Source: Pseudomonadota bacterium
GTDB lineage: Bacteria; Pseudomonadota; Gammaproteobacteria; Burkholderiales; Burkholderiaceae_C
Reading direction: 5' to 3'
DNA length: 40,651 nucleotides
Assembly: GCA_022566735.1 (NCBI GenBank)
Contig: JADFIG010000032.1
Span: 1 to 40,651, forward strand
Part shown: positions 33,492 to 40,651 of the stretch, in pieces
Layout of the letters: each line of letters opens with the position of its first letter
Position numbering within the stretch: the stretch's first letter is position 1
Made by a program: the position numbers and the translations under genes
Notes under the pieces: generated by a model
Told to the model about the DNA's origin: nothing
Database searches by the model: none
Seen by the model: the letters and a program-made list of their open reading frames with translations, nothing else

Positions 33492-34340
33492 TCAAACCCT
33501 GTCGTAGACCGTCTTGCCTTGCAGCAGGAAGAGGTCGCGCGAATCGGTGAAGTTTTCGGAGTGGCCGACGAACAGCTTGCCGCCCGGCTTCATCACGCCA
33601 TGGATGCGCTCCAGCACCTTGCGCTGCGTGGGGGCATCGAAATAGATCATCACGTTGCGGCAGAAAACGATGTCGAAGCCTTCACCGAGCTGCCACTGCG
33701 GCTGCATCAGGTTGAAGGGCTTGAACTCGATGAAACGGGCCAGCTCGGGCTTGACGCGGATGCAGCCCTCGTTGTTGCCTTTGCCCTTGAGGAAAAAGCT
33801 GCGCAGGCGCTGCGGCGAGAGGCCTCGGGCGTTGGCGTCGTACACGCCGCGCGAGGCGGTGGTCAGCACATGGGTGTCGATGTCGCTGGCCAGGATCTTC
33901 ACCGGCGCGTGCAGGCCCATCACCTCGGCCACGGTCATCGCCAGGGAGTAGGGCTCTTCGCCGGTCGAGGCGGCACAGCACCAGATGCGCGTGGGCTTGC
34001 CTGCGCGTGCCTTGAGCCACTCGGCCAGGGCGTGGAAATGGTGATCTTCCCGGAAGAAGGAGGTCAGGTTGGTCGTCAGGCAGTTGATGAACTCCTGCCA
34101 CTCCTGCTGGCTCTGGGCGCCGTGGTTGCTCTCCAGCCATTGCAGGTAGCTCTCGAAGGAGGGGTGGCCGGTGTCGCGCAGGCGGCGCGACAGGCGGCTG
34201 TAGACCATGGCCTGCTTGCCCTCGTGCAGGCTGATGCCGGCGCGTTCGTAGATCAGCGCGCGCACCCGGGCGAAGTCACGGGTGTTGAAGGCGAACTCGC
34301 GATCGACCGTCAGGTTCGAGGGATCTTGGACTGGCAGCAT
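33492..34340 (-). CDS. cheR: Chemotaxis protein methyltransferase CheR
   Basis: This 282-residue protein has the helical N-terminal domain (FARVRALIYERAGISLHEGK, TTNLTSFFREDHHF) and the SAM-binding core, with WCCAASTGEEPYSLAM, ILASDIDTHVL and FDIVFCRNVMIYFD. It methylates glutamates of chemoreceptors using S-adenosylmethionine. ATG 34340 begins the run cheR-cheD-cheB on the minus strand. The 166-base region up to the divergent cyclase gene (34341-34506) would hold its promoter unless the run starts elsewhere; I see no clear sigma-28 box there. Confidence 0.95.
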   Translation of the reverse strand: MLPVQDPSNLTVDREFAFNTRDFARVRALIYERAGISLHEGKQAMVYSRLSRRLRDTGHPSFESYLQWLESNHGAQSQQEWQEFINCLTTNLTSFFREDHHFHALAEWLKARAGKPTRIWCCAASTGEEPYSLAMTVAEVMGLHAPVKILASDIDTHVLTTASRGVYDANARGLSPQRLRSFFLKGKGNNEGCIRVKPELARFIEFKPFNLMQPQWQLGEGFDIVFCRNVMIYFDAPTQRKVLERIHGVMKPGGKLFVGHSENFTDSRDLFLLQGKTVYDRV

Positions 34341-34506
34341 CGGGTCAGGGGCCGGGTGGCGCGGTTATCGACTGTGGACTCTCGTCTGTAGGTATCGGAC
34401 GGAGTGGCCCTTACCTTGAGTCACCCCCGAGCTTGTCCTGAGGCCGGCGTGCCTAGGCGGCAAGATCAGGCCGAATCCGTGGCTTATTCCGCGCCGGATT
34501 TTGTAA

Positions 34507-35406
34507 GTGGCTGTTAGACTGGGCGCGTCAAGCTTTACCCTTCTGGAGCCCATCATCGCCCTGATCGACTTCGCGTCAGCGTCCCCGGCAGACCGTTCCG
34601 ACGGTGCAGGGGGTCTTGCCGATGCGTCCCGGGGTGAGCGGGGCGGCGTCGTGCTGGGCGTGACCGACCTGTCCGGTCTGCGCATGGAGACGGCCTTGAG
34701 CTTGCTGACGCAGGCCGGCTGGATGCTGCCCGAGGGGATGACGCCGGGATCGGTGGCCTGGCTGCAGACACTCATCGACGGCCTGTGCGAGCTGTCCAGC
34801 CGCGATGCGCTCACCGGCCTGAGCAACCGCCGCCAGTTCGAGGCCGCCATCGCCCGCGAGGTTGACCGCGTCGCCCGCATCGGCGAGCCGGCCCTGCTGC
34901 TGCTGGCCGACATCGACCACTTCAAGAAAGTCAACGACACCCATGGCCACGCCGCGGGCGACGTCGTCATCCAGTCCGTGGCCGCCTGCCTGCAGGACTG
35001 CGTGCGTCCCATGGACCTGGTGGCGCGCGTGGGCGGCGAAGAGTTCGCCATCATCCTGCCCAATTGCCCGCCCGCCTTCGGCCAGACCGTGGCCGAGCGC
35101 ATCCGCCAGAAGGTCGCGGCCCGGCCGGTGGCCATCATCGGTGGCCAGAGCCTGAACGTGACGGTGAGCATCGGCGGGGCCTTCGCGCCACCCTGGGTGC
35201 GCTCGTCGGCCGTGCTGTGGTCGGAGCGCGCCGACCAGCAGCTCTACCGTGCCAAGGCCGAGGGCCGCAACCGCACCTGCCTGGACATGCCCCCCCTCAC
35301 GGTGGTCAGTGCCGAGGAAAAAGGCCTGTTGTTCGCAGGTCTCACGCAATCTGATCCCATCGAGCCCTCAGGTAATGGGGACTTCATGCCGAAAACACCG
35401 GAATGA
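34507..35406 (+). CDS. Diguanylate cyclase (GGDEF domain), soluble
   Basis: This protein of about 299 residues has a GGDEF domain from residue 98. DALTGLSNRRQFEAA opens the domain, ADIDHFKKVNDTHGH carries the metal and substrate residues, and the active-site GGEEF sits at 176-180. An inhibitory I-site RxxD (R167-D170) lies exactly five residues before it, so feedback control by c-di-GMP is likely. The N-terminal 97 residues show no membrane helix or known sensor. The start is uncertain: GTG 34507 is the first option, with no good ribosome site. The gene ends in an ATGA overlap with a MinD-like ATPase gene. Confidence 0.88.
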   Translation: MAVRLGASSFTLLEPIIALIDFASASPADRSDGAGGLADASRGERGGVVLGVTDLSGLRMETALSLLTQAGWMLPEGMTPGSVAWLQTLIDGLCELSSRDALTGLSNRRQFEAAIAREVDRVARIGEPALLLLADIDHFKKVNDTHGHAAGDVVIQSVAACLQDCVRPMDLVARVGGEEFAIILPNCPPAFGQTVAERIRQKVAARPVAIIGGQSLNVTVSIGGAFAPPWVRSSAVLWSERADQQLYRAKAEGRNRTCLDMPPLTVVSAEEKGLLFAGLTQSDPIEPSGNGDFMPKTPE

Positions 35407-36215
35407 TGGAGCTCATGACCGCCCCCGCCCCCCAAGCCCCCAGCGCACCTCCACGACTCGCCCGCACGGTGGCCATCACCAGCGGCAAGGGAGGTGTGGG
35501 CAAGACCTTCTTCAGTGCCAACCTGGCCGCCGCCCTCACGCGGCAGGGCCTGAAGGTGCTGGTGCTGGACGCCGACCTGGGCCTGGCCAACCTGGACGTG
35601 GTGCTCAACCTCTATCCCAAGATCACGCTGCACGACGTGTTCACGGGCAAGGCCGAGCTGGAAGAAGCCATCCTGCCGGCGCCCGGCGGCTTCTCCGTGC
35701 TGCTGGCCGGCTCCGGTCTGGTGGAATATTCCCGCCTGACGCCCGAAGTGCGCGACCAGCTGGGCCGCATCTTCGAATCGGTCAAGCCACGCTTCGACGT
35801 CATCCTCATCGACACCGGCGCGGGCATCTCCGACGTGGTGCTCTATGCGGTGTCGATGGCGCACGAGGTCATCATCCTGGCCACGCCCGAGCCGACCTCC
35901 ATGACCGACGCCTACGCCACCATCAAGGTGCTGGCGGCGCAGCAGTCGCGCGAGCAGATGCACCTGGTGGTCAACCAGATCTCCCGCCAGGGCGAGGGAC
36001 GCACCATCTGCAACCAGCTCCAGCAGGTGGTCGAGCGTTTCGTGCAGTCGCCGGCTGGCGTCACGCCCAAGCTGTCCTTCCTGGGTGAGGTGCCGCTGGA
36101 CTCCAGCGTGCGCGAGGCCGTGCAAAAGCGCCAGCTGCTGATGGAGCTGCACCCCGGCAGCGCCGCCGCCCGCGGGGTGGTGGCCGTGGCCACGCGCCTG
36201 CAGGCCCGCGGCTGA
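35403..36215 (+). CDS. MinD/FlhG-like (ParA superfamily) ATPase
   Basis: This 270-residue protein has the deviant Walker A KGGVGKT (29-35, signature lysine K29). The switch region follows (VLDADLGLANLDVVLNL), then IDTGAGISDVVLYAVSMA, ATPEPTSMTDAYATIKVLAA and the base-contact LVVNQ. The NxDxxLG-like wording resembles FlhG/FleN more than chromosomal ParA. Such ATPases dimerise with ATP and set number or place of flagella, receptors or other assemblies. No flagellar gene adjoins, but a diguanylate cyclase overlaps it by four bases (ATGA) and cheRDB lies just beyond. The C terminus (residues 250-270) may form a short helix; a membrane-targeting role is possible but unproven. Confidence 0.87.
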   Translation: MMELMTAPAPQAPSAPPRLARTVAITSGKGGVGKTFFSANLAAALTRQGLKVLVLDADLGLANLDVVLNLYPKITLHDVFTGKAELEEAILPAPGGFSVLLAGSGLVEYSRLTPEVRDQLGRIFESVKPRFDVILIDTGAGISDVVLYAVSMAHEVIILATPEPTSMTDAYATIKVLAAQQSREQMHLVVNQISRQGEGRTICNQLQQVVERFVQSPAGVTPKLSFLGEVPLDSSVREAVQKRQLLMELHPGSAAARGVVAVATRLQARG

Positions 36216-36220
36216 GGGTG

Positions 36221-36628
36221 ATGGAGGCCTCCGAGGCATCGCAAGGCCCGGCCACCGCTTACGAGTGGGTGGGCGGCGAGGCCCGCGTGCGCGCGCTGGT
36301 CGACCGCTTCTATGACCTGATGGACCTGGAGCCGGGCTATGCCGAGCTGCGCGCGGCCCATGGCGACACGCTGGACAGCGCCCGCGACAAGCTGTTCTGG
36401 TTCCTGTGCGGCTGGCTGGGCGGGCCCAACCACTACACCGAGCGCTTCGGGCACCCGCGGCTGCGGGCCCGCCACATGCCGTTCAAGATCGGCATCAAGG
36501 AGCGCGACCAATGGCTGGCCTGCATGGCCCAGGCCATGCGCGAGCTGGGTGTGGACGCCGAACTGGCAACCCGCCTGGAGCAGTCCTTCTTCCAGACCGC
36601 CGACTGGATGCGCAACCAGGGCGTCTGA
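36221..36628 (+). CDS. Group II truncated hemoglobin
   Basis: This 135-residue protein keeps the 2-over-2 globin landmarks: YEWVGGEARVRALVDRFYDLM (helices A-B), FLCGWLGGPNHYTERFGHP, the proximal histidine H85 in RARHMPFKI, and the G8 tryptophan W98 in RDQWLACM. Such proteins bind O2 or NO and are linked to NO detoxification or redox roles. ATG 36221 is chosen; GTG 36218 is one codon upstream. It begins 5 bases after the ATPase stop, so it may be in the same transcript, but a shared function is not evident. It is convergent with the PEP-CTERM gene. Confidence 0.9.
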   Translation: MEASEASQGPATAYEWVGGEARVRALVDRFYDLMDLEPGYAELRAAHGDTLDSARDKLFWFLCGWLGGPNHYTERFGHPRLRARHMPFKIGIKERDQWLACMAQAMRELGVDAELATRLEQSFFQTADWMRNQGV

Positions 36629-36666
36629 CACAGGGCGTGTGAAGCAGGGCGCGGGTCTGGGGCGCC

Positions 36667-37410
36667 TCAGCCCCGGCGCGTGCGCGACCGCGCCAGCACC
36701 ACTCCCAGCAGACCCAGTCCGGCCAGGGCCATGGTGCCTGGCTCGGGCACGGCCGCCGGTGCGGCCAGCTTGACGGCGCCCAGGGTGTAGCTGCGGCTGC
36801 CCCCCAGGAAGGTGAATTCCGTGCCGGTGATCGACAGCGAGCCTGCCTGGTCGGCGGGGATGTCGTAGACCTGCTCGTCCACCAGCAGGCGGACGGTGGT
36901 GCCGGGCAGGAAGGCCTGTTGCTGCGCATCGAAGAACTCGAAGCCGACCACCAGGGTGGGGCGCGCGAAGAACAGGCTCAGGCCTTCGGTGCCGCCGATG
37001 GCCGGGTCGTCGCCCAGGCGCTCGCCGCCGATCGGTGTGCTCACGCCCAGGCCGGCCTGGGACTGCAGCAGGTTCTGGTAGACCAGGGGCACCTGCTGGG
37101 CGGGCAGGGCGCCATCGAAGACGCTGTAGACGCTGACGGTGCCCGCCACCTGCGAGGCAAAGCCCAGGCCTGGCGCGCAGACGTCGGCGGCGTGGTCGGC
37201 GTCGCTGCAGACGTCGCCGCCAGCCAGGGGCGAGCCGATGTCGGTCGAGACGGTGTCGCTGGCGGGGGTGTAGAAGCGCAGGGTTTCGACCGCGCTGCCA
37301 TCGGCCTGGACGCTGATGCCGCCGGCGTGGGCCGGGGCCTGCGACAGGCCCAGCAGCAGGGCGGACAGACAAAGAGCGGACAGCGGGGACGGCAGGCGGA
37401 CGGCGGTCAT
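36667..37410 (-). CDS. PEP-CTERM sorting-domain protein
   Basis: This 247-residue protein has a signal peptide (MTAVRLPSPLSALCLSALLL to AHA) and a C-terminal sorting tail: VPEPGTMALAGLGLLGVVLA followed by RSRTRRG. That is the PEP motif, hydrophobic helix and basic end recognised by exosortase. The body is beta-rich and ends SYTLGAVKLAA; two cysteines in DVCSDADHAADVCAP may form a disulfide. Exosortase would cleave at the PEP motif and the protein would join the extracellular matrix or surface. ATG 37410 gives the signal peptide at once; an upstream in-frame extension looks non-coding. No exosortase gene is in the window. Confidence 0.92.
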   Translation of the reverse strand: MTAVRLPSPLSALCLSALLLGLSQAPAHAGGISVQADGSAVETLRFYTPASDTVSTDIGSPLAGGDVCSDADHAADVCAPGLGFASQVAGTVSVYSVFDGALPAQQVPLVYQNLLQSQAGLGVSTPIGGERLGDDPAIGGTEGLSLFFARPTLVVGFEFFDAQQQAFLPGTTVRLLVDEQVYDIPADQAGSLSITGTEFTFLGGSRSYTLGAVKLAAPAAVPEPGTMALAGLGLLGVVLARSRTRRG

Positions 37411-37524
37411 GGGCACGGCTGATGTTGCGGCTGATGTTGCGGCTGAAGGACTGCGGCAGCGCCGCGGGCACCGCGCAGGACACTGGCGGGCAGTGTATCT
37501 GCCGGCCCGCAGGCAACCCACCCC

Positions 37525-38241
37525 TCAGTCGGACGGTGTGCCCGATCCGCCCACGCTGGATTGCAGCAGCACCACCAGGGCACCGGCGCCGCCTTCGTCG
37601 GCCCGGGCCTGCACGAAGGCCAGCACCCGGTCGCTTTGCACCAGCCAGCGCTTGGCCTTGTCCTTCAGCACGGGTTGCTTGCCGGGTGAGCCCAGGCCTT
37701 TGCCGTGCACCACGCGCACGCAGCGCCAGCCCTTGGTGGCGGCCTCGCGCAGGAACTGCGCCAGGCGCTCGCGGGCCTCGTCGGTGCGCATGCCGTGCAG
37801 GTCCAGCTCACCCTGCAGGGCCCAGACGCCACGGCGCAGCTTGCGCACCACGTCCACGCCCAGCTCCGGGCGGCGCCAGGAGAGGGTGTCGTCGGTTTCC
37901 AGCAGGCTTTCGACGTCGAATTCGTCGGACAGCGAGGACTTGAGCACCGCCTGCTCGTCGGCCTGGCGGCTGACGGGCACGGGGCGGGGGCGCGGGGTCT
38001 GGGGCGTCGCGCGGTCGGCAGCGGGCAGGCCGTTGACCTGGCCCACCGAGCGGCGGAACAGGGCGGCATCGGCCTCCTGGGCGCGCAGCGAGGCCTCGCG
38101 CCGGGCGCGCTCCAGGCGCTCCTGCTCAGCACGTGCAGCCGCCTCCTTGGCGGCTTTGCCCAGCGCACGCTTGAGGTCGGCGAAGTCGTTCAGCGTGGTG
38201 TTGGGCGAGGGCTTGGCGGCGGGCTTGGTGGTGCGGCTCAC
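37525..38241 (-). CDS. Smr-domain (MutS2-like) endonuclease family protein
   Basis: This 238-residue protein has a charged N-terminal helical region (residues 15-60, probable coiled coil with AARAEQERLERARREASL) and a linker. The Smr domain follows, with LDLHGMRTDEARERLAQFL and VRVVHGKGLGSPGKQPVLK. These LDLHG and HGKG motifs are the nuclease signature of Smr proteins, which cut branched DNA or RNA. Single-Smr proteins of this size are common in Proteobacteria (YdaL/SmrA-like), and their role in recombination or RNA decay is not settled. The 94-base gap to radC shows no clear element. Confidence 0.9.
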   Translation of the reverse strand: MSRTTKPAAKPSPNTTLNDFADLKRALGKAAKEAAARAEQERLERARREASLRAQEADAALFRRSVGQVNGLPAADRATPQTPRPRPVPVSRQADEQAVLKSSLSDEFDVESLLETDDTLSWRRPELGVDVVRKLRRGVWALQGELDLHGMRTDEARERLAQFLREAATKGWRCVRVVHGKGLGSPGKQPVLKDKAKRWLVQSDRVLAFVQARADEGGAGALVVLLQSSVGGSGTPSD

Positions 38242-38335
38242 GGCTGCAAGCCTACAACAAGTCCGTGTCGCATCCCCTGGGGGCTGTCCTCAGGGGGACG
38301 CGGTCCGTGCGTGCGTCACAGGGCGCGCGCGGGGG

Positions 38336-39004
38336 TCACAGCAGCCCGCGCTCGGCGAAGGACAGGGCCCCGCCGGCGCTGACGACGACGTGGTCGAGCA
38401 CGCGCACGTCCACCAGCTGCAGGCTGCTCTTGAGCGTCTGGGTGAGCAGTTCGTCGGCGCGCGAGGGCTCCAGCACGCCCGAGGGGTGGTTGTGGCTGAG
38501 GATGAGGGCGGCGGCGTTGAGCGCCAGGGCGCGCTTGACGACCTCGCGCGGGTAGACGCTGGTCTGCGTCAGCGTGCCGCGGAACAGCTCCTCGCAGGCG
38601 ATCAGGCGCTGCTGCGCGTCCAGGAAGAGCACCGCGAAGACCTCGTGGGGCAGGGCGCCCAGGCGCATCTGCAGGTAGTCCTTGACCCGTTGCGGCGAGC
38701 TGAACACCGGCTGCGTGCGCAACTGGCCCGACAGGCCGCGGCGGGCCATTTCCATCACGGCCATCAGCTCGGCCTGCTTGGCCGGCCCCAGGCCCTTGAT
38801 GCCCTGGAGCTGCGCCGCCGTGGCGCCGAGCAGGCCGCTCAGGCCGCCGAGTTCCTGCAGCAGGTGCTCGGCCAGTTGCAGCACGCCGCGGCCCTGCAGG
38901 CCGGTGCGCAGCAGCAGGGCCAGCAGCTCGGCGTCGGCCAGGGCGGTGGGGCCCATGGCCAGGAGTTTTTCGCGGGGCCGCAGGGCGGCGGGCAGGTCTT
39001 TCAT
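38336..39004 (-). CDS. radC: RadC-family JAB/MPN-domain protein
   Basis: This 222-residue protein has an N-terminal helix-hairpin-helix ([20 protein letters not shown]) and a C-terminal JAMM metal site, with E-x-F near [11 protein letters not shown] and the signature [17 protein letters not shown]. Once held to act in DNA repair, the RadC role is now uncertain. ATG 39004 starts [15 protein letters not shown]. It is divergent from the FKBP gene with 102 bases between, the usual arrangement in Burkholderiales. Confidence 0.95.
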   Translation of the reverse strand: MKDLPAALRPREKLLAMGPTALADAELLALLLRTGLQGRGVLQLAEHLLQELGGLSGLLGATAAQLQGIKGLGPAKQAELMAVMEMARRGLSGQLRTQPVFSSPQRVKDYLQMRLGALPHEVFAVLFLDAQQRLIACEELFRGTLTQTSVYPREVVKRALALNAAALILSHNHPSGVLEPSRADELLTQTLKSSLQLVDVRVLDHVVVSAGGALSFAERGLL

Positions 39005-39106
39005 GGTGGCTTGTTGCGGGGAACGCGTCGCGGGGGCCGTCTCAAACCTAAAATTGTGCTTTTCCAGCCCTCCCAGTCCCATCCTCCCAAAGGGTGGGTT
39101 GACACC

Positions 39107-39568
39107 ATGACCACTCCCGCGCCCACCGTCGCCCCCGGCTCCTTCCTGACGCTGCACTACCGGCTGGCCGGCCCGGACGGCGCCGACCTGGTCAACACCT
39201 TCAGCGACAAACCCGCCACCCTCTCGCTGGGTTCCGGCGAGCTGTCGCCGGCGCTCGAATCCCGCCTCATCGGGCTGAGCGAGGGCACGCGCACCACGCT
39301 GCAACTCGACGCGGGCGAAGCCTTCGGGCCGCGCAACCCCGAGATGCTCCAGCGCGTGGCCATGAGCCTGCTGCGCGAACTGGGTGACCCCGACGAGACC
39401 TGGAACGTCGGCGACGTCGTGCAGTTCCCCACGCCCGATGGCCAGGGCAGCTTCGCTGGCGTGGTGCGCGAGGTGGATGCCGGCGGCGAATGGGCCCTGT
39501 TCGACTTCAACCACCCGCTGGCCGGACAGCCCGTCACCTTCGAGGTGCTGCTGATCGGTGTGCTGTGA
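39107..39568 (+). CDS. slpA: FKBP-type peptidyl-prolyl isomerase, SlpA/SlyD-like
   Basis: This 153-residue protein is a SlpA-like [59 protein letters not shown] and the C-terminal [20 protein letters not shown]. The isomerase core is interrupted by an insert-in-flap region (about 65-120), typical of SlyD/SlpA. There is no signal peptide, so it acts in the cytoplasm in folding. ATG 39107 is chosen. It is followed 20 bases later by ispH, a conserved pair. Confidence 0.92.
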   Translation: MTTPAPTVAPGSFLTLHYRLAGPDGADLVNTFSDKPATLSLGSGELSPALESRLIGLSEGTRTTLQLDAGEAFGPRNPEMLQRVAMSLLRELGDPDETWNVGDVVQFPTPDGQGSFAGVVREVDAGGEWALFDFNHPLAGQPVTFEVLLIGVL

Positions 39569-39588
39569 GCCCGGACGCCCGCCCCCCC

Positions 39589-40575
39589 ATGAGCGCACCC
39601 GCCCCCCACCGCGTCGATGACGTCCTGCTGGCCGAGCCGCGCGGCTTCTGTGCCGGCGTGGACCGCGCCATCGAGATCGTCGAGCGGGCCCTGGCCCAGT
39701 TCGGCGCCCCCATCTACGTGCGCCACGAGATCGTGCACAACCGCTACGTCGTCGACACGCTGCGGCGCAGGGGCGCCGTGTTCGTCGAGGACCTCGAGGA
39801 CGTGCCCGACGGCGCCACGGTCATCTTCAGCGCCCACGGCGTCGCACCTGAGGTGTGGGAGGCGTCGCGCACCCGCGGCCTCAGCGTCATCGACGCCACC
39901 TGCCCGCTGGTCACCAAGGTGCACCTCGAATCGCTGAAGTACGCGAAGGAGAGCTACTCCATCGTCGTCATCGGTCACGAGGGTCACCCCGAAGTCATCG
40001 GCACCATGGGCCAATCGCCCTCGGTATCGCACCTTATCTCCACGGTGAAGCAGGCGGAGGAGGTCGAGCTCCCGGACCCCGACCGGGTCGTGGCGCTCAC
40101 GCAAACGACGCTGAGCCTCGAGGACACGCGGGAGATCGTCGACGTCTTGCGCGCCCGCTTTCCGTCGCTCATCGTCCGCAACGACATCTGCTACGCGACG
40201 ACCAACCGCCAGGAGGCGGCCAAGGCCCTGGTGGACAAGGTCGACCTCATGCTGGTCATTGGCGCCCAGAGCTCGTCCAACTGCAACCGCCTGCGCGAGG
40301 TGGCCGCCGACGCGGGCATCCCCTCCTACCTCATCGACGACGCGTCGCTCATTCAGCCCGCCTGGCTCGAGGGGGTCGAGCGGGTGGGCATCACGTCGGG
40401 TGCCTCGACGCCCGAGTCGCTGGTGGAGGAGGTCATCGACCACCTGGCGCCGGAGACCGTCACCACTGTCGAGGTCATCAAGGAAGACGTCGTGTTCACG
40501 CTGCCCAAGGAGCTGCGCGGCAAGGGCGAGCAGAAGTGGGCCCGCCAGCGCATCGGCCAAGGCGCGATCCGTTAG
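39589..40575 (+). CDS. ispH: 4-hydroxy-3-methylbut-2-enyl diphosphate reductase (IspH), possibly of mixed origin
   Basis: This 328-residue enzyme makes IPP and DMAPP in the last step of the MEP pathway using a [4Fe-4S] cluster held by C21 (RGFCAGV), C105 (DATCPLVTK) and C201 (NDICYAT). [20 protein letters not shown] and SSSN (substrate binding) are all present, so it should be active. From about residue 112 (base 39922) the wording ([38 protein letters not shown]) and the higher use of CTC and GTC differ from what I expect of Burkholderiales. A join to another genome's ispH within the conserved [11 protein letters not shown] stretch is possible. After the stop, 40576-40651 shows nothing I can assign. 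Confidence 0.93.
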   Translation: MSAPAPHRVDDVLLAEPRGFCAGVDRAIEIVERALAQFGAPIYVRHEIVHNRYVVDTLRRRGAVFVEDLEDVPDGATVIFSAHGVAPEVWEASRTRGLSVIDATCPLVTKVHLESLKYAKESYSIVVIGHEGHPEVIGTMGQSPSVSHLISTVKQAEEVELPDPDRVVALTQTTLSLEDTREIVDVLRARFPSLIVRNDICYATTNRQEAAKALVDKVDLMLVIGAQSSSNCNRLREVAADAGIPSYLIDDASLIQPAWLEGVERVGITSGASTPESLVEEVIDHLAPETVTTVEVIKEDVVFTLPKELRGKGEQKWARQRIGQGAIR

Positions 40576-40651
40576 GCGGCTGCCAACCACCCCCCGCGAT
40601 CACCCGCCCGCAGCGCGTATTCCGCCCACCTGCTGGCCGAGCTCGTTGAGC

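Noticed and set aside
37316..39568. A 750-codon plus-strand frame ending in the FKBP gene
   Set aside because: The part before 39107 is antisense to the PEP-CTERM, Smr and radC genes; the FKBP domain starts at its own ATG.

Overview
The window looks like a chromosome segment from a high-GC betaproteobacterium of the order Burkholderiales. The indications are strong GCC/CTG/CGC codon preference, a radC – SlpA-type FKBP – ispH gene order, a cheR-cheD-cheB run, a sulfate ABC operon closed by a CysB/Cbl-like regulator, a PEP-CTERM protein, and groESL preceded by both a sigma-32 promoter and a CIRCE element. This is a protein-level judgement; no database was searched.

Layout. 1-2130 is a visibly lower-GC mosaic: an LRR gene fragment, an apparently intact IS3-family element, a rhomboid fragment and a MATE fragment. 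It is joined inside a gene to the high-GC DNA. 2131-7291 holds a truncated secreted-protein gene and a plus-strand glycan operon (acetyltransferase, GT4, GT2, PLP sugar aminotransferase, initiating phosphoglycosyltransferase). 7307-7896 holds a small membrane protein and a ten-unit, 21-bp tandem array in which most units form a small hairpin. 7893-10023 is a graveyard of IS110 remnants and broken genes that surrounds a complete brnT-brnA toxin-antitoxin pair with a palindromic operator. 10024-15049 holds metabolic and regulatory genes (VOC protein, lipoprotein, TfoX-N protein, MarR regulator, L-serine dehydratase, di-iron-type hydrolase, SDR). 15167-20113 is sbp-cysT-cysW-cysA-LysR. 20174-22985 holds an isochorismatase-like enzyme, a lysophospholipase-like hydrolase, an epimerase pseudogene and an ArsC-family protein. 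23003-26356 is an AraC regulator divergent from a two-gene AlkB/XylM-type monooxygenase system. 26482-28737 is the groESL operon with control sites and terminator. 28783-36628 holds a DUF3149 protein, a patatin/outer-membrane-barrel protein, cheR-cheD-cheB, a diguanylate cyclase translationally coupled to a MinD/FlhG-like ATPase, and a truncated hemoglobin. 36667-40575 holds a PEP-CTERM protein, an Smr-domain protein, radC, an FKBP and ispH.

How the genes fit together. The sulfate operon imports sulfate and carries its probable regulator as last gene. The AraC protein, the ferredoxin reductase and the membrane hydroxylase form a self-contained regulated oxygenase unit. CheR/CheD/CheB adapt chemoreceptors by methylation, deamidation and demethylation. 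The glycan genes would start, build and acetylate a polyprenol-linked saccharide containing an amino sugar. The matching dehydratase, flippase and polymerase genes are absent, perhaps lost at the 2130 junction.

The most unusual structures are the 21-bp hairpin array (7666-7875), three IS-type ends spaced exactly 39 bp apart (1376, 1415, 1454), TGTCAAT direct repeats exactly 21 bp apart in the AraC intergenic region, and several perfect palindromes beside regulated genes. The left end, and possibly the ispH 3' half at the right end, look foreign to the rest, so a chimeric assembly must be considered as well as gene transfer.
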